This document shows positions 6,471 through 13,430 of a stretch of DNA of 14,521 nt, piece after piece (the first letter of the stretch is position 1; every line of letters starts with the position of its first letter). The position numbers were made by a program, and so were the translations under genes. This DNA comes from Acholeplasmataceae bacterium UBA4853 (GTDB lineage Bacteria > Bacillota_I > Bacilli_A > Acholeplasmatales > Acholeplasmataceae): positions 13,138 to 27,658 of the forward strand of contig DHEJ01000005.1 of the NCBI GenBank assembly GCA_002399815.1, written 5' to 3'. The notes under the pieces are model-generated. The model made no database searches. It saw only the letters and a program-made list of their open reading frames with translations, and was not told the origin of the DNA.

Positions 6471-7592
6471 GTGAATCAAAACGTGTTAATTGAATTGTCC
6501 CACGTTGTAAAGCAGTTCGATAATGAACTGATTGTTAAGGATTTAAGTTTGAAGATTTTTGAAAATGAGTTTATTACACTCTTAGGACCATCAGGTTGTG
6601 GAAAAACTACGACCTTACGGATGATTGGGGGATTTGAAAAACCCGATTCTGGCGATATTATTATTAATGGCAAGGTGTTTAATGATTTACCACCATATGC
6701 CAGACCACTAAATACTGTTTTCCAAAAGTATGCGTTATTCCCACATTTAAATGTGTTTGATAATGTTGCCTTTGGATTAAAGAATAGAAATAAGAAGTAT
6801 TTAATTAATTTCTTTAAAATTGACTTAAATTTATCACCAAAAGAGCAAAATATCCTAATTAAAGAAAAGATTGCTGGTGCTGTTAAAGAAGCTTTAGCAC
6901 TGGTTAAACTTGCAGGATATGAAAATAGAAAAATTGATAATATGAGTGGTGGGCAACAACAAAGAGTTGCACTTGCTAGAGCATTAGTGAATAAACCACA
7001 GATTTTATTATTAGATGAACCACTTGCTGCACTTGACTTAAAATTAAGACAAAACATGCAATATGAATTAAAAGAGATGCAAAGAAAATTAGGCATTACT
7101 TTTATCTTTGTTACCCATGATCAAGAAGAAGCAATGACGATGAGTGACCGTATTGTTGTTATGAAGGATGGAATTATTCAACAATTAGATACACCTAAAC
7201 ATATTTATAATGAACCTGTAAATAGATATGTTGCAACATTCATTGGAGAATCAAATATCTTACCTGGTACATACATTAAAAAGAATGTTGTATCATTTAT
7301 GGGTGTTAATTTTGACTGTAATGGTTATGAATTTAATGATAACGAAGTTGTTGACGTTGTCATTCGTCCTGAAGACTGGGATGTTGTATCTTTAGATCAA
7401 GCTAAACTTACTGGTGTTGTTACATCAAGTATCTTTAAAGGTGTTCATAATGAACTAGATGTCTTAGTTAACGGTGTATCACTTATGGTAAATACTTATG
7501 AAAATTACCAAGTAGGCGATAAAATCGGATTAAAGATTGATGCTTATGAAATTCATTTAATGAAGGTTTCAAATAATGAACAAACCGTTTAA
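6471..7592 (+). CDS. potA: Polyamine (spermidine/putrescine) ABC importer, ATP-binding protein
   Basis: This is the ATPase subunit that drives polyamine uptake. Start choice matters here: an in-frame ATG at 6456 contains part of the GGAGG (6458-6462), so it cannot use it. GTG 6471 lies 8 nt downstream of GGAGG and is preferred, giving 373 residues. In that numbering, Walker A GPSGCGKT is at 39-46, the Q-loop glutamine at 85, the signature SGGQQ at 159-163, Walker B LLLDEP with Asp182-Glu183, and the H-loop histidine at 216. The C-terminal third, including VVDVVIRPEDWDVV, is the TOBE-type regulatory domain. A lysine/asparagine-rich stretch between the Q-loop and signature (roughly residues 105-135) is longer than in typical relatives. 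The 3' end overlaps potB by 17 nt. Confidence 0.92.
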   Translation: MNQNVLIELSHVVKQFDNELIVKDLSLKIFENEFITLLGPSGCGKTTTLRMIGGFEKPDSGDIIINGKVFNDLPPYARPLNTVFQKYALFPHLNVFDNVAFGLKNRNKKYLINFFKIDLNLSPKEQNILIKEKIAGAVKEALALVKLAGYENRKIDNMSGGQQQRVALARALVNKPQILLLDEPLAALDLKLRQNMQYELKEMQRKLGITFIFVTHDQEEAMTMSDRIVVMKDGIIQQLDTPKHIYNEPVNRYVATFIGESNILPGTYIKKNVVSFMGVNFDCNGYEFNDNEVVDVVIRPEDWDVVSLDQAKLTGVVTSSIFKGVHNELDVLVNGVSLMVNTYENYQVGDKIGLKIDAYEIHLMKVSNNEQTV

Positions 7593-8415
7593 GTTTCTTT
7601 CAATACCATATATTGTATGGTTAGGGTTATTAGCTTTAATTCCTATGTTAGTCATGGTTTTTCTATCATTTTCAAGAACTGAAGGATTATCCTTAGATAA
7701 TTATGAATTCAGCTTGTTTATGTTAGATGTTTTAGCAGAAAGATCTATTTTAACTGCTTTATTTAATTCGATTTATTTTGCTGTTATTACTACAGTAGTT
7801 TCATTATTATTAGGATATTTAGTAGCTTATACAGTATTTAGATCAAAATTAAGAAACAAGTTTTTAGTACTGGCTATCTTTATTTTACCGATGTGGTCAA
7901 ATCTTCTACTTAGAACAGAAGCATTAGGTAACTTAATGAATGAAAATAATATCATTACAGATATTTTAAGTACAATGTTAAATACCAATATTACATTTAT
8001 GGTGTTTAAGGGTACTGAGGTTGCAGTCATTGTTGGTTTAGTGTTAACGTATTTACCGTTTATGATTTTACCAATTTTTACAGCACTAGAAAAAATTGAT
8101 TATGCGCTTGAAGAAGCGGCACTTGATTTAGGGTTAACGGAATTACAAAAATTCTTTAAAGTTGTCTTACCGTTATCACTTAAAGGGGTAGCAACCGGTT
8201 CTATTCTTGTCTTTTTACCTTCTATGAGTGGATTTGCAATTCCTGAGATTTTAGGAGCTGGTAATATCTTATTAATTGGTAACGTGATTGAACAAGCATT
8301 TAGATATATGGATTATAATTTAGGATCATTATTATCCGTTGTAATCTTACTGATTATATTTGTTGCAATCTTCTTTGTAAGTAAAGTTGATAAAGAAGGA
8401 GAAACATTATTATGA
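7576..8415 (+). CDS. potB: Polyamine ABC importer, permease subunit B
   Basis: This 279-residue integral membrane protein has about six hydrophobic segments, beginning with one at roughly residues 11-31, and forms half of the channel. The EAA loop, where the permease touches PotA, is at 180-199 (EAALDLGLTELQKFFKVVLP) with its conserved glycine. SMSGFAIPEILG after the EAA loop is typical of PotB. The ATG lies inside the end of potA (17-nt overlap) with AAGG upstream. The TGA overlaps the potC ATG. Length and order match the standard potABCD arrangement, so the B/C assignment is well supported by sequence and position. Confidence 0.93.
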   Translation: MNKPFKFLSIPYIVWLGLLALIPMLVMVFLSFSRTEGLSLDNYEFSLFMLDVLAERSILTALFNSIYFAVITTVVSLLLGYLVAYTVFRSKLRNKFLVLAIFILPMWSNLLLRTEALGNLMNENNIITDILSTMLNTNITFMVFKGTEVAVIVGLVLTYLPFMILPIFTALEKIDYALEEAALDLGLTELQKFFKVVLPLSLKGVATGSILVFLPSMSGFAIPEILGAGNILLIGNVIEQAFRYMDYNLGSLLSVVILLIIFVAIFFVSKVDKEGETLL

Positions 8416-9269
8416 CGCATAATTATCCAAAAGCAAATTTATCAGATTATGGTTATAAAGATCATTCAAAAGCAAAACAAGTATTTAAAGTGTTACGTTT
8501 AATTGCAGTTATTTTCATTGTTGCATTATTATATGTTCCAATTGTTGTTTTATTTATTCAATCCGTTAACTCATCAGCTAATGTGAACCAGTTTGAGAAT
8601 TTTACATTGGATTGGTATCTTCAAATGTTTTCAAACCGTAGTCTAACCAATGCCATTGTAAATACGTTATTAACCAGTTTAGTAGCTACTTTACTAGCAA
8701 CAGTGCTTGGTACACTGATGGCAGTAGGTATTCATGCATTATCTAAGAAGAAACGTCAACAAGTAATGTTATTAAACAATATTCCGATCTTAAATGCGGA
8801 TATTGTATCTGGTATTTCATTGATGTTAGTATTCTCACTATTATTACCAATTTTCCCTTATATTTTTGGACCAGTTACGCTTGTTTTAGCACACTTATTC
8901 TTTACAATGCCTTATGTTGTATTAAGCGTACTACCTAAATTAAAAGAGATGAATCCATACTTAATGGATGCAGCACTTGATTTAGGTGTTAAACCATATA
9001 AAGCATTATTAAAAGTTGTTTTACCTGCGATTCTATCGGGTGTATTTTCTGGAATGTTACTGGCTTTAACTATGAGTATTGATGACTTTGTTATTAGTTA
9101 TTATACAACGGGTAATGGATTTGATAATCTATCTATTTGGATTTATGGTTCAATTGGTAGAAAGAGTTTAACACCGTCTGTATATGCTTTTTCAACACTG
9201 TTAACCTTTACAACTTTAATACTTTTAACTGTCTATCAAATATTCATTAAAAGAGGTAAAAAGAAATGA
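8412..9269 (+). CDS. potC: Polyamine ABC importer, permease subunit C
   Basis: This 285-residue second permease subunit has six predicted membrane segments, the first at about residues 29-50. It carries the EAA motif at 186-205 (DAALDLGVKPYKALLKVVLP). MSIDDFVISYYTTG at 221-234 is characteristic of PotC. The N-terminal cytoplasmic tail of about 25 hydrophilic residues before the first membrane segment is longer than in many PotC proteins. The ATG overlaps the potB TGA (ATGA), with AGAAGGAG about 10 nt upstream. The stop overlaps the potD start in the same way. Confidence 0.93.
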   Translation: MTHNYPKANLSDYGYKDHSKAKQVFKVLRLIAVIFIVALLYVPIVVLFIQSVNSSANVNQFENFTLDWYLQMFSNRSLTNAIVNTLLTSLVATLLATVLGTLMAVGIHALSKKKRQQVMLLNNIPILNADIVSGISLMLVFSLLLPIFPYIFGPVTLVLAHLFFTMPYVVLSVLPKLKEMNPYLMDAALDLGVKPYKALLKVVLPAILSGVFSGMLLALTMSIDDFVISYYTTGNGFDNLSIWIYGSIGRKSLTPSVYAFSTLLTFTTLILLTVYQIFIKRGKKK

Positions 9270-10408
9270 TTAGAAAAATATATGCACTATCATTTTTAGC
9301 CTTATCACTTATGATTATGGGTGGCTGTTCGACTTCAGAAAAATTATTAATTTTAAACTGGGGTGAATATATTAATGAAGATTTAGTCTTACTATTTGAA
9401 GAAACATATAATGTTGAAGTATCAATTTCTATTGCAGATAGTAATGAATTATTTTATTCAAAAGTAAAATCTGGTACAACAGCATTTGACTTAGTATTAC
9501 CCTCAGATTATATGATTGAAAAGATGATTGAACAAGATTTACTTCAAACCATTGATTTTAGTAAATTATCTAATTATGATCAAACAAATAATCCATATAT
9601 GCAAGGATTAAAAGGCATTATGAGTACGATGTCTCCTGGTAGTAATGAATACTTTGTTCCTTACTTTTGGGGTACCTTTGGTTTAATGTATAATAAGCGT
9701 GTTGAAGGATTAGAAACAGCACTTGATACATATGGATGGCAAGCATATTTTGATCAATCATTAAGACCTACCAATCGCGTTGGAATGTATGATGTTGCAC
9801 AGTATGCTTATGCTGCAGCGATGTTATATTTAGATTTAAACCCTAATGCTTTACCAAGTGATATATCAGAAGGTCAAACAATTTCTAATTTGGAATTAGC
9901 TAGACAAGCACTGATTGATGCACAGTTTAGCGTCTTTGCTGATGATGCACTTAAAAAAGATATTCAAGCAAATAACCTAGATTTAGCATTTGTTTGGACT
10001 GGGGATTTCCTTGATATGCTTTATGTGGATTTAGATGAGGGTATGGATTATGATGAAAAGCTTTATGATATCTATATTCCTGATAATACAATGGCTTTCT
10101 TAGATGGTTTTGTTATTCCTAAAAAAGCAAGACATGTGGACTTAGCACACTTATTTATCGACTTTTTCTTAGATGCTGATCATGCCTATGAAAATGCATC
10201 TGTTGTAGGTTATGCAACACCACTTGAAAATACATATAATCAAATTACAACTTATGCAGAAGATGATGCATGGCTTAATAACTGGAAGCGTGCTTACTTA
10301 GATTATTATCCAGATACACCACTATTTAGAGGAACACCTTATGCTAATTTTTCTCAAAGTGTCATGAGCCAACTCATTAGCATGTTAAATGATGTAAAAA
10401 CAAATTAA
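9266..10408 (+). CDS. potD: Polyamine ABC importer, substrate-binding lipoprotein
   Basis: This 380-residue extracytoplasmic binding protein captures the polyamine and passes it to PotBC. The N-terminus has positive residues, a hydrophobic stretch and a lipobox ending MGGC with Cys21 as the lipidation site, as expected for a cell with a single membrane. The mature part begins with LLILNWGEYINEDL, the family's first strand with the ligand-contacting tryptophan (Trp32). It continues with FDLVLPSDYMI, PYFWGTFGLMYN and AFVWTGD, all PotD-type. Substrate preference (spermidine or putrescine) cannot be decided. ATG 9266 overlaps the potC TGA, with AGAGGT at 9251-9256. It is the last operon gene, followed 14 bp later by a terminator. 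Confidence 0.94.
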   Translation: MIRKIYALSFLALSLMIMGGCSTSEKLLILNWGEYINEDLVLLFEETYNVEVSISIADSNELFYSKVKSGTTAFDLVLPSDYMIEKMIEQDLLQTIDFSKLSNYDQTNNPYMQGLKGIMSTMSPGSNEYFVPYFWGTFGLMYNKRVEGLETALDTYGWQAYFDQSLRPTNRVGMYDVAQYAYAAAMLYLDLNPNALPSDISEGQTISNLELARQALIDAQFSVFADDALKKDIQANNLDLAFVWTGDFLDMLYVDLDEGMDYDEKLYDIYIPDNTMAFLDGFVIPKKARHVDLAHLFIDFFLDADHAYENASVVGYATPLENTYNQITTYAEDDAWLNNWKRAYLDYYPDTPLFRGTPYANFSQSVMSQLISMLNDVKTN

Positions 10409-10422
10409 TTAGTTATTCAAAT

Positions 10423-10456
10423 AAAGTCTTAATTTAAGTGAATTAAGGCTTTTTTT
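10423..10456 (+). terminator. Intrinsic terminator of the pot operon
   Basis: A 12-bp stem with one G-U pair (AAAGTCTTAATT / AATTAAGGCTTT) and a 6-nt loop leads into seven T (10450-10456). It starts 14 bp after the potD stop. Confidence 0.88.
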
Positions 10457-10509
10457 ATAATTATGTTATGTACTAGTGCTAGGCTATAAACTTCATAAGT
10501 GATTAGAAA

Positions 10510-10561
10510 GTGAATTACCCACCACTTAACCTCTTAATATTTGAAGTAGGGTTTACTACCC
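10510..10561 (-). mobile_element. Possible right end of a decayed IS200/IS605-type element
   Basis: On the minus strand, about 90 bp beyond the TnpB remnant's stop, the sequence contains a small hairpin (GGGT-AGTAA-ACCC) and then GTGGTGGGTAATTCAC. That tip resembles the ends of many tnpB-only elements, which finish with a structured G-rich segment that also encodes the 3' part of the guide (omega) RNA. The resemblance is from memory and the element is decayed. The left end was not found. Confidence 0.3.
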
Positions 10562-10650
10562 ATTCAAAAGTATTTTTTAGTGTATCAGTAGACTATCCCC
10601 TTAGTTTCTACGTTTCTAATAACTTATGCAATTTTTTTAACTGTAAGTAG

Positions 10651-10786
10651 TTATGAGCCTTTATTTCTAATATAGATTACTGCATTATTGTCTCGATCGA
10701 TACTTTGTCTATAACGTTTACTGTGATATATATGTTCACCTATTTTTAGTTTGGTTTTTAAGGGTATACTATATAGACTTCAGACT
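10651..10786 (-). pseudogene. Decayed C-terminus of a TnpB (IS200/IS605-family) protein
   Basis: Minus-strand translation ending at the TAA at 10651-10653 gives SIDRDNNAVIYIRNKGS. This matches the TnpB C-terminus (DRDxNAAxNIRNKG), which carries the last RuvC aspartate. Immediately upstream, KIGEHIYHSKRYRQ aligns with the second zinc-ribbon pair, where the cysteines have become Ser and Tyr and the glycine Arg. One frame over lies SLKSI, then a stop, then YTLKNQTK. It fits the first CxxCG pair with both cysteines changed to serine. In-frame stops, a frameshift and loss of all four zinc ligands show it is dead. The rest of the roughly 360-residue protein is not recognisable. TnpB is an RNA-guided nuclease of transposons. 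Confidence 0.75.
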
Positions 10787-11127
10787 ATTAAAACTTAAAA
10801 TTAGTTTAGATTACGTCATATATGTCGTTTGAATTCATATTTTTTCTTTTATACTATTATTGAGCCAATCAAATACATTAATTTAAGTTAAACTTCTATA
10901 CATTGAGCTAAAAGTAATCAAAAAGAAGGTGGTATATGTTTTTATCAAATCCGATTTGAACTTATTATCAGTTTTATTGATTAAAATAAATCTTTTACCT
11001 ATGTTAAATTATATAAACAAGTGATGTCGCATGTTTTTTTATATTAAACAGTTGAGATTAATCTACTAAAGATATAGTTATGTTTGGCATAAAGATTTTA
11101 TAGTTATTTATATTTTAATTATTGAGT

Positions 11128-11157
11128 ATGATGTATTATTTTTCAGTAATACATCAT
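11128..11157. repeat. 11-bp perfect inverted repeat upstream of the secreted-protein gene
   Basis: Arms ATGATGTATTA (11128-11138) and TAATACATCAT (11147-11157) flank an 8-nt loop TTTTTCAG. The stem is mostly A-T. The downstream bases (CATTTTAGG) contain only four T, so it is a weak terminator at best. It lies about 90 bp upstream of the TTG start at 11250 and may be an operator or a leader hairpin. Confidence 0.5.
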
Positions 11158-11249
11158 CATTTTAGGTATCAAGTATTTGATGTGTAGGAAAAATTATTAA
11201 TATTTACCTAAGGATAGTTTAAACAATATATACTAAAAGGGGAAAAAGT

Positions 11250-11864
11250 TTGAGCAAATTTAAAACATATATTTTTATTTCGTTGATGATATCCATGTTT
11301 TTATTAGGATATAAGGCAACAGAAAATACCAATCATAAGTACAATGTTGGTAGTGATAATGCGACACAAGTCTACTATAGAGATGATATCTTTGGTGGAT
11401 GGGGTTGGGGATTTCTACTAACCTTCGGTTATAGAGTTGAAGTTTCACTAACAGAATATTCATCCTATACACCAATAAGCGTTGTTAAGGACAATGTAGA
11501 ATTGTGGTGGACAGTAAGTAATCCAACAAATGCAACAGTCACTAGAACGCAATCAACGACCGTATCATTAGCTGGTGAGATATCTGCTAAGATAAGTTCA
11601 GGAACAGATTTGATTAAGAAAGAAATTGGTGCTGAAGTATCTGCTTCTTATTCTGAGACGATCTCTTTGCAGGTCGTATGCCCACCTAATACATCAATTG
11701 ATGTTTATACATACACAGCATTAAAAAAAATCGGCTATTTGAAAGAAGTTGTACAGCCACAATCGAGAATTTTATTTTGGTTTGTCAACACAGGTAATCC
11801 TGCAACATTTTATGGTACAGCAAGAGCATTCAAAGGTGCAGGAACAGATTTAGTTTATCAATAA
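11250..11864 (+). CDS. Secreted Ser/Thr-rich beta-type protein, unknown function
   Basis: This encodes 204 residues from a TTG start supported by AAGGGG 7 nt upstream. Starting at the later ATG 11286 would remove the charged head of the signal peptide. Residues 1 to about 23 form a Sec signal peptide (Lys3, Lys5, then a hydrophobic stretch to LLGYKA) with no lipobox cysteine. The mature part starts polar, has a GGWGWGF patch near residues 50-56, and then a long alternating Ser/Thr-hydrophobic stretch (about residues 85-145, including TVSLAGEISAKISSG and IGAEVSASYSETISLQV). A PPNTSIDVYTY strand follows. Such alternation and a following PP-x-T turn resemble membrane-inserting hairpins of aerolysin/ETX-MTX2-type beta-pore proteins. 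That similarity is only a pattern, and I do not recognise a family. The next gene starts 70 bp later with no clear terminator between. Confidence 0.8.
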   Translation: MSKFKTYIFISLMISMFLLGYKATENTNHKYNVGSDNATQVYYRDDIFGGWGWGFLLTFGYRVEVSLTEYSSYTPISVVKDNVELWWTVSNPTNATVTRTQSTTVSLAGEISAKISSGTDLIKKEIGAEVSASYSETISLQVVCPPNTSIDVYTYTALKKIGYLKEVVQPQSRILFWFVNTGNPATFYGTARAFKGAGTDLVYQ

Positions 11865-11934
11865 TATCTAAAAAATTATCCTACTAGTTTTAATTTTTCC
11901 TACCAGCAATAAAGATATCAAGAGGTGTAATAAA

Positions 11935-12744
11935 ATGAGATTTCTAAAAAATAAACATAATATGATTATTACCGTTATTTTTATAATCATAATCTTAGTA
12001 CTATCAATAAGCGTATTCATTTTATCCAATGATAGATATAAAGATTTCAAAAAAGGTATTTATGTAAGAAAACAAGTTGGTCAAATTGTTATAATTGATG
12101 AAGGATTTATCGATTTTACATTTTACTCTGTAAAAAAGGAAAACTATGATTTTTTATTATGGGATATTACTTTTGAAACTGATGATAATATTCAATTAAA
12201 TGGTAATGATCATGAGATATCTGTTTCATCAGAAAATGAGTTAATTGATAAAATAATTCTAACTATACAGACAACAGAAAATATTCAATTAAATGGGAAA
12301 TACTTATCCAATCTAATTTTTAGTAAAGATAATGAAACAATCAAATTGAGTATAGGACATATATTAATCCATACTATATCCTCAGAAAATTATATCAGTG
12401 GAATAATGAGCGTAGCATATAATGCAATACTTATAAATGATAACTATACAATGGAGTTTACAAATATTTCAGATTATCCGATTCTTTTTCAGAAAGTCAG
12501 TATTAATGATCAAGAGTTTTTATCTAATCATGAACTATTACCAGGTGAGGTCGCGCAATTTGAATATAGTTTAACTGATTTAGTAAATGAGTACCCAAAT
12601 TTCGATATCGTACTAAATCCGCTAATTAACTTTGATTTTGATGAAACAAGTTATACAAATACTAATCCAACAAACTCATACTTCAATTACCTTAAAAACG
12701 AGAGCGAATTAATGGAATTCATTAAGGAGGCAAATCCTATTTAG
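11935..12744 (+). CDS. Signal-anchored extracytoplasmic protein, unknown function
   Basis: This encodes 269 residues. AGAGGTG at 11921-11927 sits 7 nt before the ATG. A basic head (RFLKNKHN) is followed by one membrane segment at about residues 10-31, so the remaining 235 residues should lie outside the cell. They look beta-rich, with two copies of NIQLNG 31 residues apart and a final part (FTNISDYPILFQKVSIND, LLPGEVAQFEYSL) resembling an immunoglobulin-like sandwich. I do not recognise the family. Its stop lies in a stem-loop 17 nt before the ABC ATPase start, so the two are probably co-expressed. It could be a partner, receptor or immunity protein for the neighbouring secreted protein or an accessory of the transporter; the sequence does not decide between these. 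Confidence 0.8.
   Translation: MRFLKNKHNMIITVIFIIIILVLSISVFILSNDRYKDFKKGIYVRKQVGQIVIIDEGFIDFTFYSVKKENYDFLLWDITFETDDNIQLNGNDHEISVSSENELIDKIILTIQTTENIQLNGKYLSNLIFSKDNETIKLSIGHILIHTISSENYISGIMSVAYNAILINDNYTMEFTNISDYPILFQKVSINDQEFLSNHELLPGEVAQFEYSLTDLVNEYPNFDIVLNPLINFDFDETSYTNTNPTNSYFNYLKNESELMEFIKEANPI
12187..12296 (+). repeat. In-frame direct repeat inside the anchored-protein gene
   Basis: The 17-mer AATATTCAATTAAATGG occurs at 12187-12203 and again at 12280-12296, exactly 93 bp (31 codons) apart and in the same frame, encoding NIQLNG twice. The residues after each copy show weak similarity (SENELI against KDNETI). It may be a diverged internal duplication. Confidence 0.5.
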
Positions 12745-12761
12745 GATTTGATAAACAGATT
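12724..12761 (+). promoter_or_regulatory. Shine-Dalgarno separated from its start codon by a stem-loop
   Basis: A perfect AAGGAGG (12724-12730) is directly followed by a perfect 9-bp inverted repeat (12731-12750, CAAATCCTA / TAGGATTTG), then 11 nt to ATG 12762. Linear spacing is 31 nt, too long for initiation. With the hairpin folded it becomes about 11 nt. No other good ribosome binding site or in-frame start is present nearby. The stop codon of the upstream gene (TAG, 12742-12744) lies in the right arm. There is no T tract, so it is not a terminator. Confidence 0.6.
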
Positions 12762-13430
12762 ATGGCGATTAAAATAGAGAATATTAGTAAAAAATACAGT
12801 GATTTTTATGCTTTAAAGAATGTATCTATTACACTTGAGTATGGTAAAATCTATTGTTTAATTGGAGATTCCGGTTCTGGAAAATCCACTTTTTTGAAAA
12901 TAGTTAGTGGTTTATTATTACCAAGTGATGGAACTGTTACATATGACAATAAAAATATCTATCAATTAAGTAACAATGAATTATCGATACACCGAAATGA
13001 AAATGTAGGGTTTGTTTTTCAGGATTATTTTCTTGAAGAAAATTTAAGTGTCTACGAAAATACTATGGTCCCATTACTTATAAGAGGGAATATTAAACAT
13101 GATGTATTGAAGGAAACTGTAATTAATGCTTTAACTGCTGTTGGTATGGCACATAAAATGGATCAAATAGTAAACACATTGTCGGGTGGAGAAAAGCAGA
13201 GAGTATCTATTGCAAGAGCAATAGTGGGAAATCCCAAAATAATTTTTGCTGATGAACCCACTGGAAACTTAGACTCTACTAATGGAAATAGGATTATGGA
13301 AGTGTTTTTAGGTTTGAATCTAAAAGGAACAACTATTATGATTGTCACACATAATGAAAATATAGCCAATTTAATAGACAACAAGATCTATATTAAGGAT
13401 GGCTCTATTATCGAGAGTAATCATGATTAA
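12762..13430 (+). CDS. ABC transporter ATP-binding protein, MacB/LolD type
   Basis: This 222-residue ATPase has the compact length of the MacB/LolD/FtsE-like group. It shows Walker A GDSGSGKST at 35-43, the Q-loop FQDYFLEENLSVYEN with Gln87, the signature LSGGEKQR at 140-147, Walker B IIFADEPTGNLD with Asp164-Glu165, and the H-loop VTHNE with His197. The DEPTGNLD wording and the HRNENVGFVFQ segment are typical of ATPases that pair with FtsX-like permeases. Such systems export peptides, lipoproteins or drugs, or sense antimicrobial peptides, and are usually not importers. Bacteriocin-linked ABC ATPases look similar. Translation probably depends on the stem-loop Shine-Dalgarno upstream. The end overlaps the permease gene by 8 nt. 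Confidence 0.93.
   Translation: MAIKIENISKKYSDFYALKNVSITLEYGKIYCLIGDSGSGKSTFLKIVSGLLLPSDGTVTYDNKNIYQLSNNELSIHRNENVGFVFQDYFLEENLSVYENTMVPLLIRGNIKHDVLKETVINALTAVGMAHKMDQIVNTLSGGEKQRVSIARAIVGNPKIIFADEPTGNLDSTNGNRIMEVFLGLNLKGTTIMIVTHNENIANLIDNKIYIKDGSIIESNHD

Larger units (their letters stand above)
10457..11249. other. Gene-poor region with transposon remnant and inverted repeats
   Basis: About 790 bp contain no intact gene on either strand. The region holds the TnpB remnant (10651-10786, minus), a possible matching element end near 10510-10561, and a perfect 11-bp inverted repeat (11128-11157). A short palindrome TCAAAT-CCG-ATTTGA lies near 10944-10958. An AGAAGGTGG ribosome-binding-like site before ATG 10936 opens only a seven-codon frame. 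A weak promoter candidate for the next gene is TTGATG (11177-11182) and TATTTA (11201-11206). Stretches 10800-10935 and 10960-11127 show nothing I recognise. The region reads as decayed accessory DNA. Confidence 0.6.

Noticed and set aside
6476..7096. 206-codon minus-strand open frame opposite potA
   Set aside because: It lies entirely antisense to the conserved ATPase motifs and its translation shows no family pattern, so it is a by-product of potA codon composition.
10936..10959. Short frame MFLSNPI with a good ribosome binding site (AGAAGGTGG)
   Set aside because: Seven codons with no conserved context; more likely a chance site or relic than a gene or leader peptide.
11598..11853. Repeated CAGGAACAGATTT within the secreted-protein gene
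   Set aside because: A 13-nt match encoding GTDL/I in different structural contexts; the flanks do not align, so it is probably chance.
11871..11901. Hairpin AAAAATTA / TAATTTTT between the secreted and anchored protein genes
   Set aside because: The stem is all A-T with a long loop and no proper T tract after it, so it is not a convincing terminator and the genes may be co-transcribed.
11868..12050. 60-codon minus-strand frame overlapping the start of the anchored-protein gene
   Set aside because: It is the complement of the AT-rich signal-anchor region and hydrophobic for that reason; it has no supporting ribosome binding site.
12731..12750. Stem-loop at the end of the anchored-protein gene as a terminator
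   Set aside because: No T tract follows, and the ABC ATPase ATG lies 11 nt downstream; a translational role fits better.
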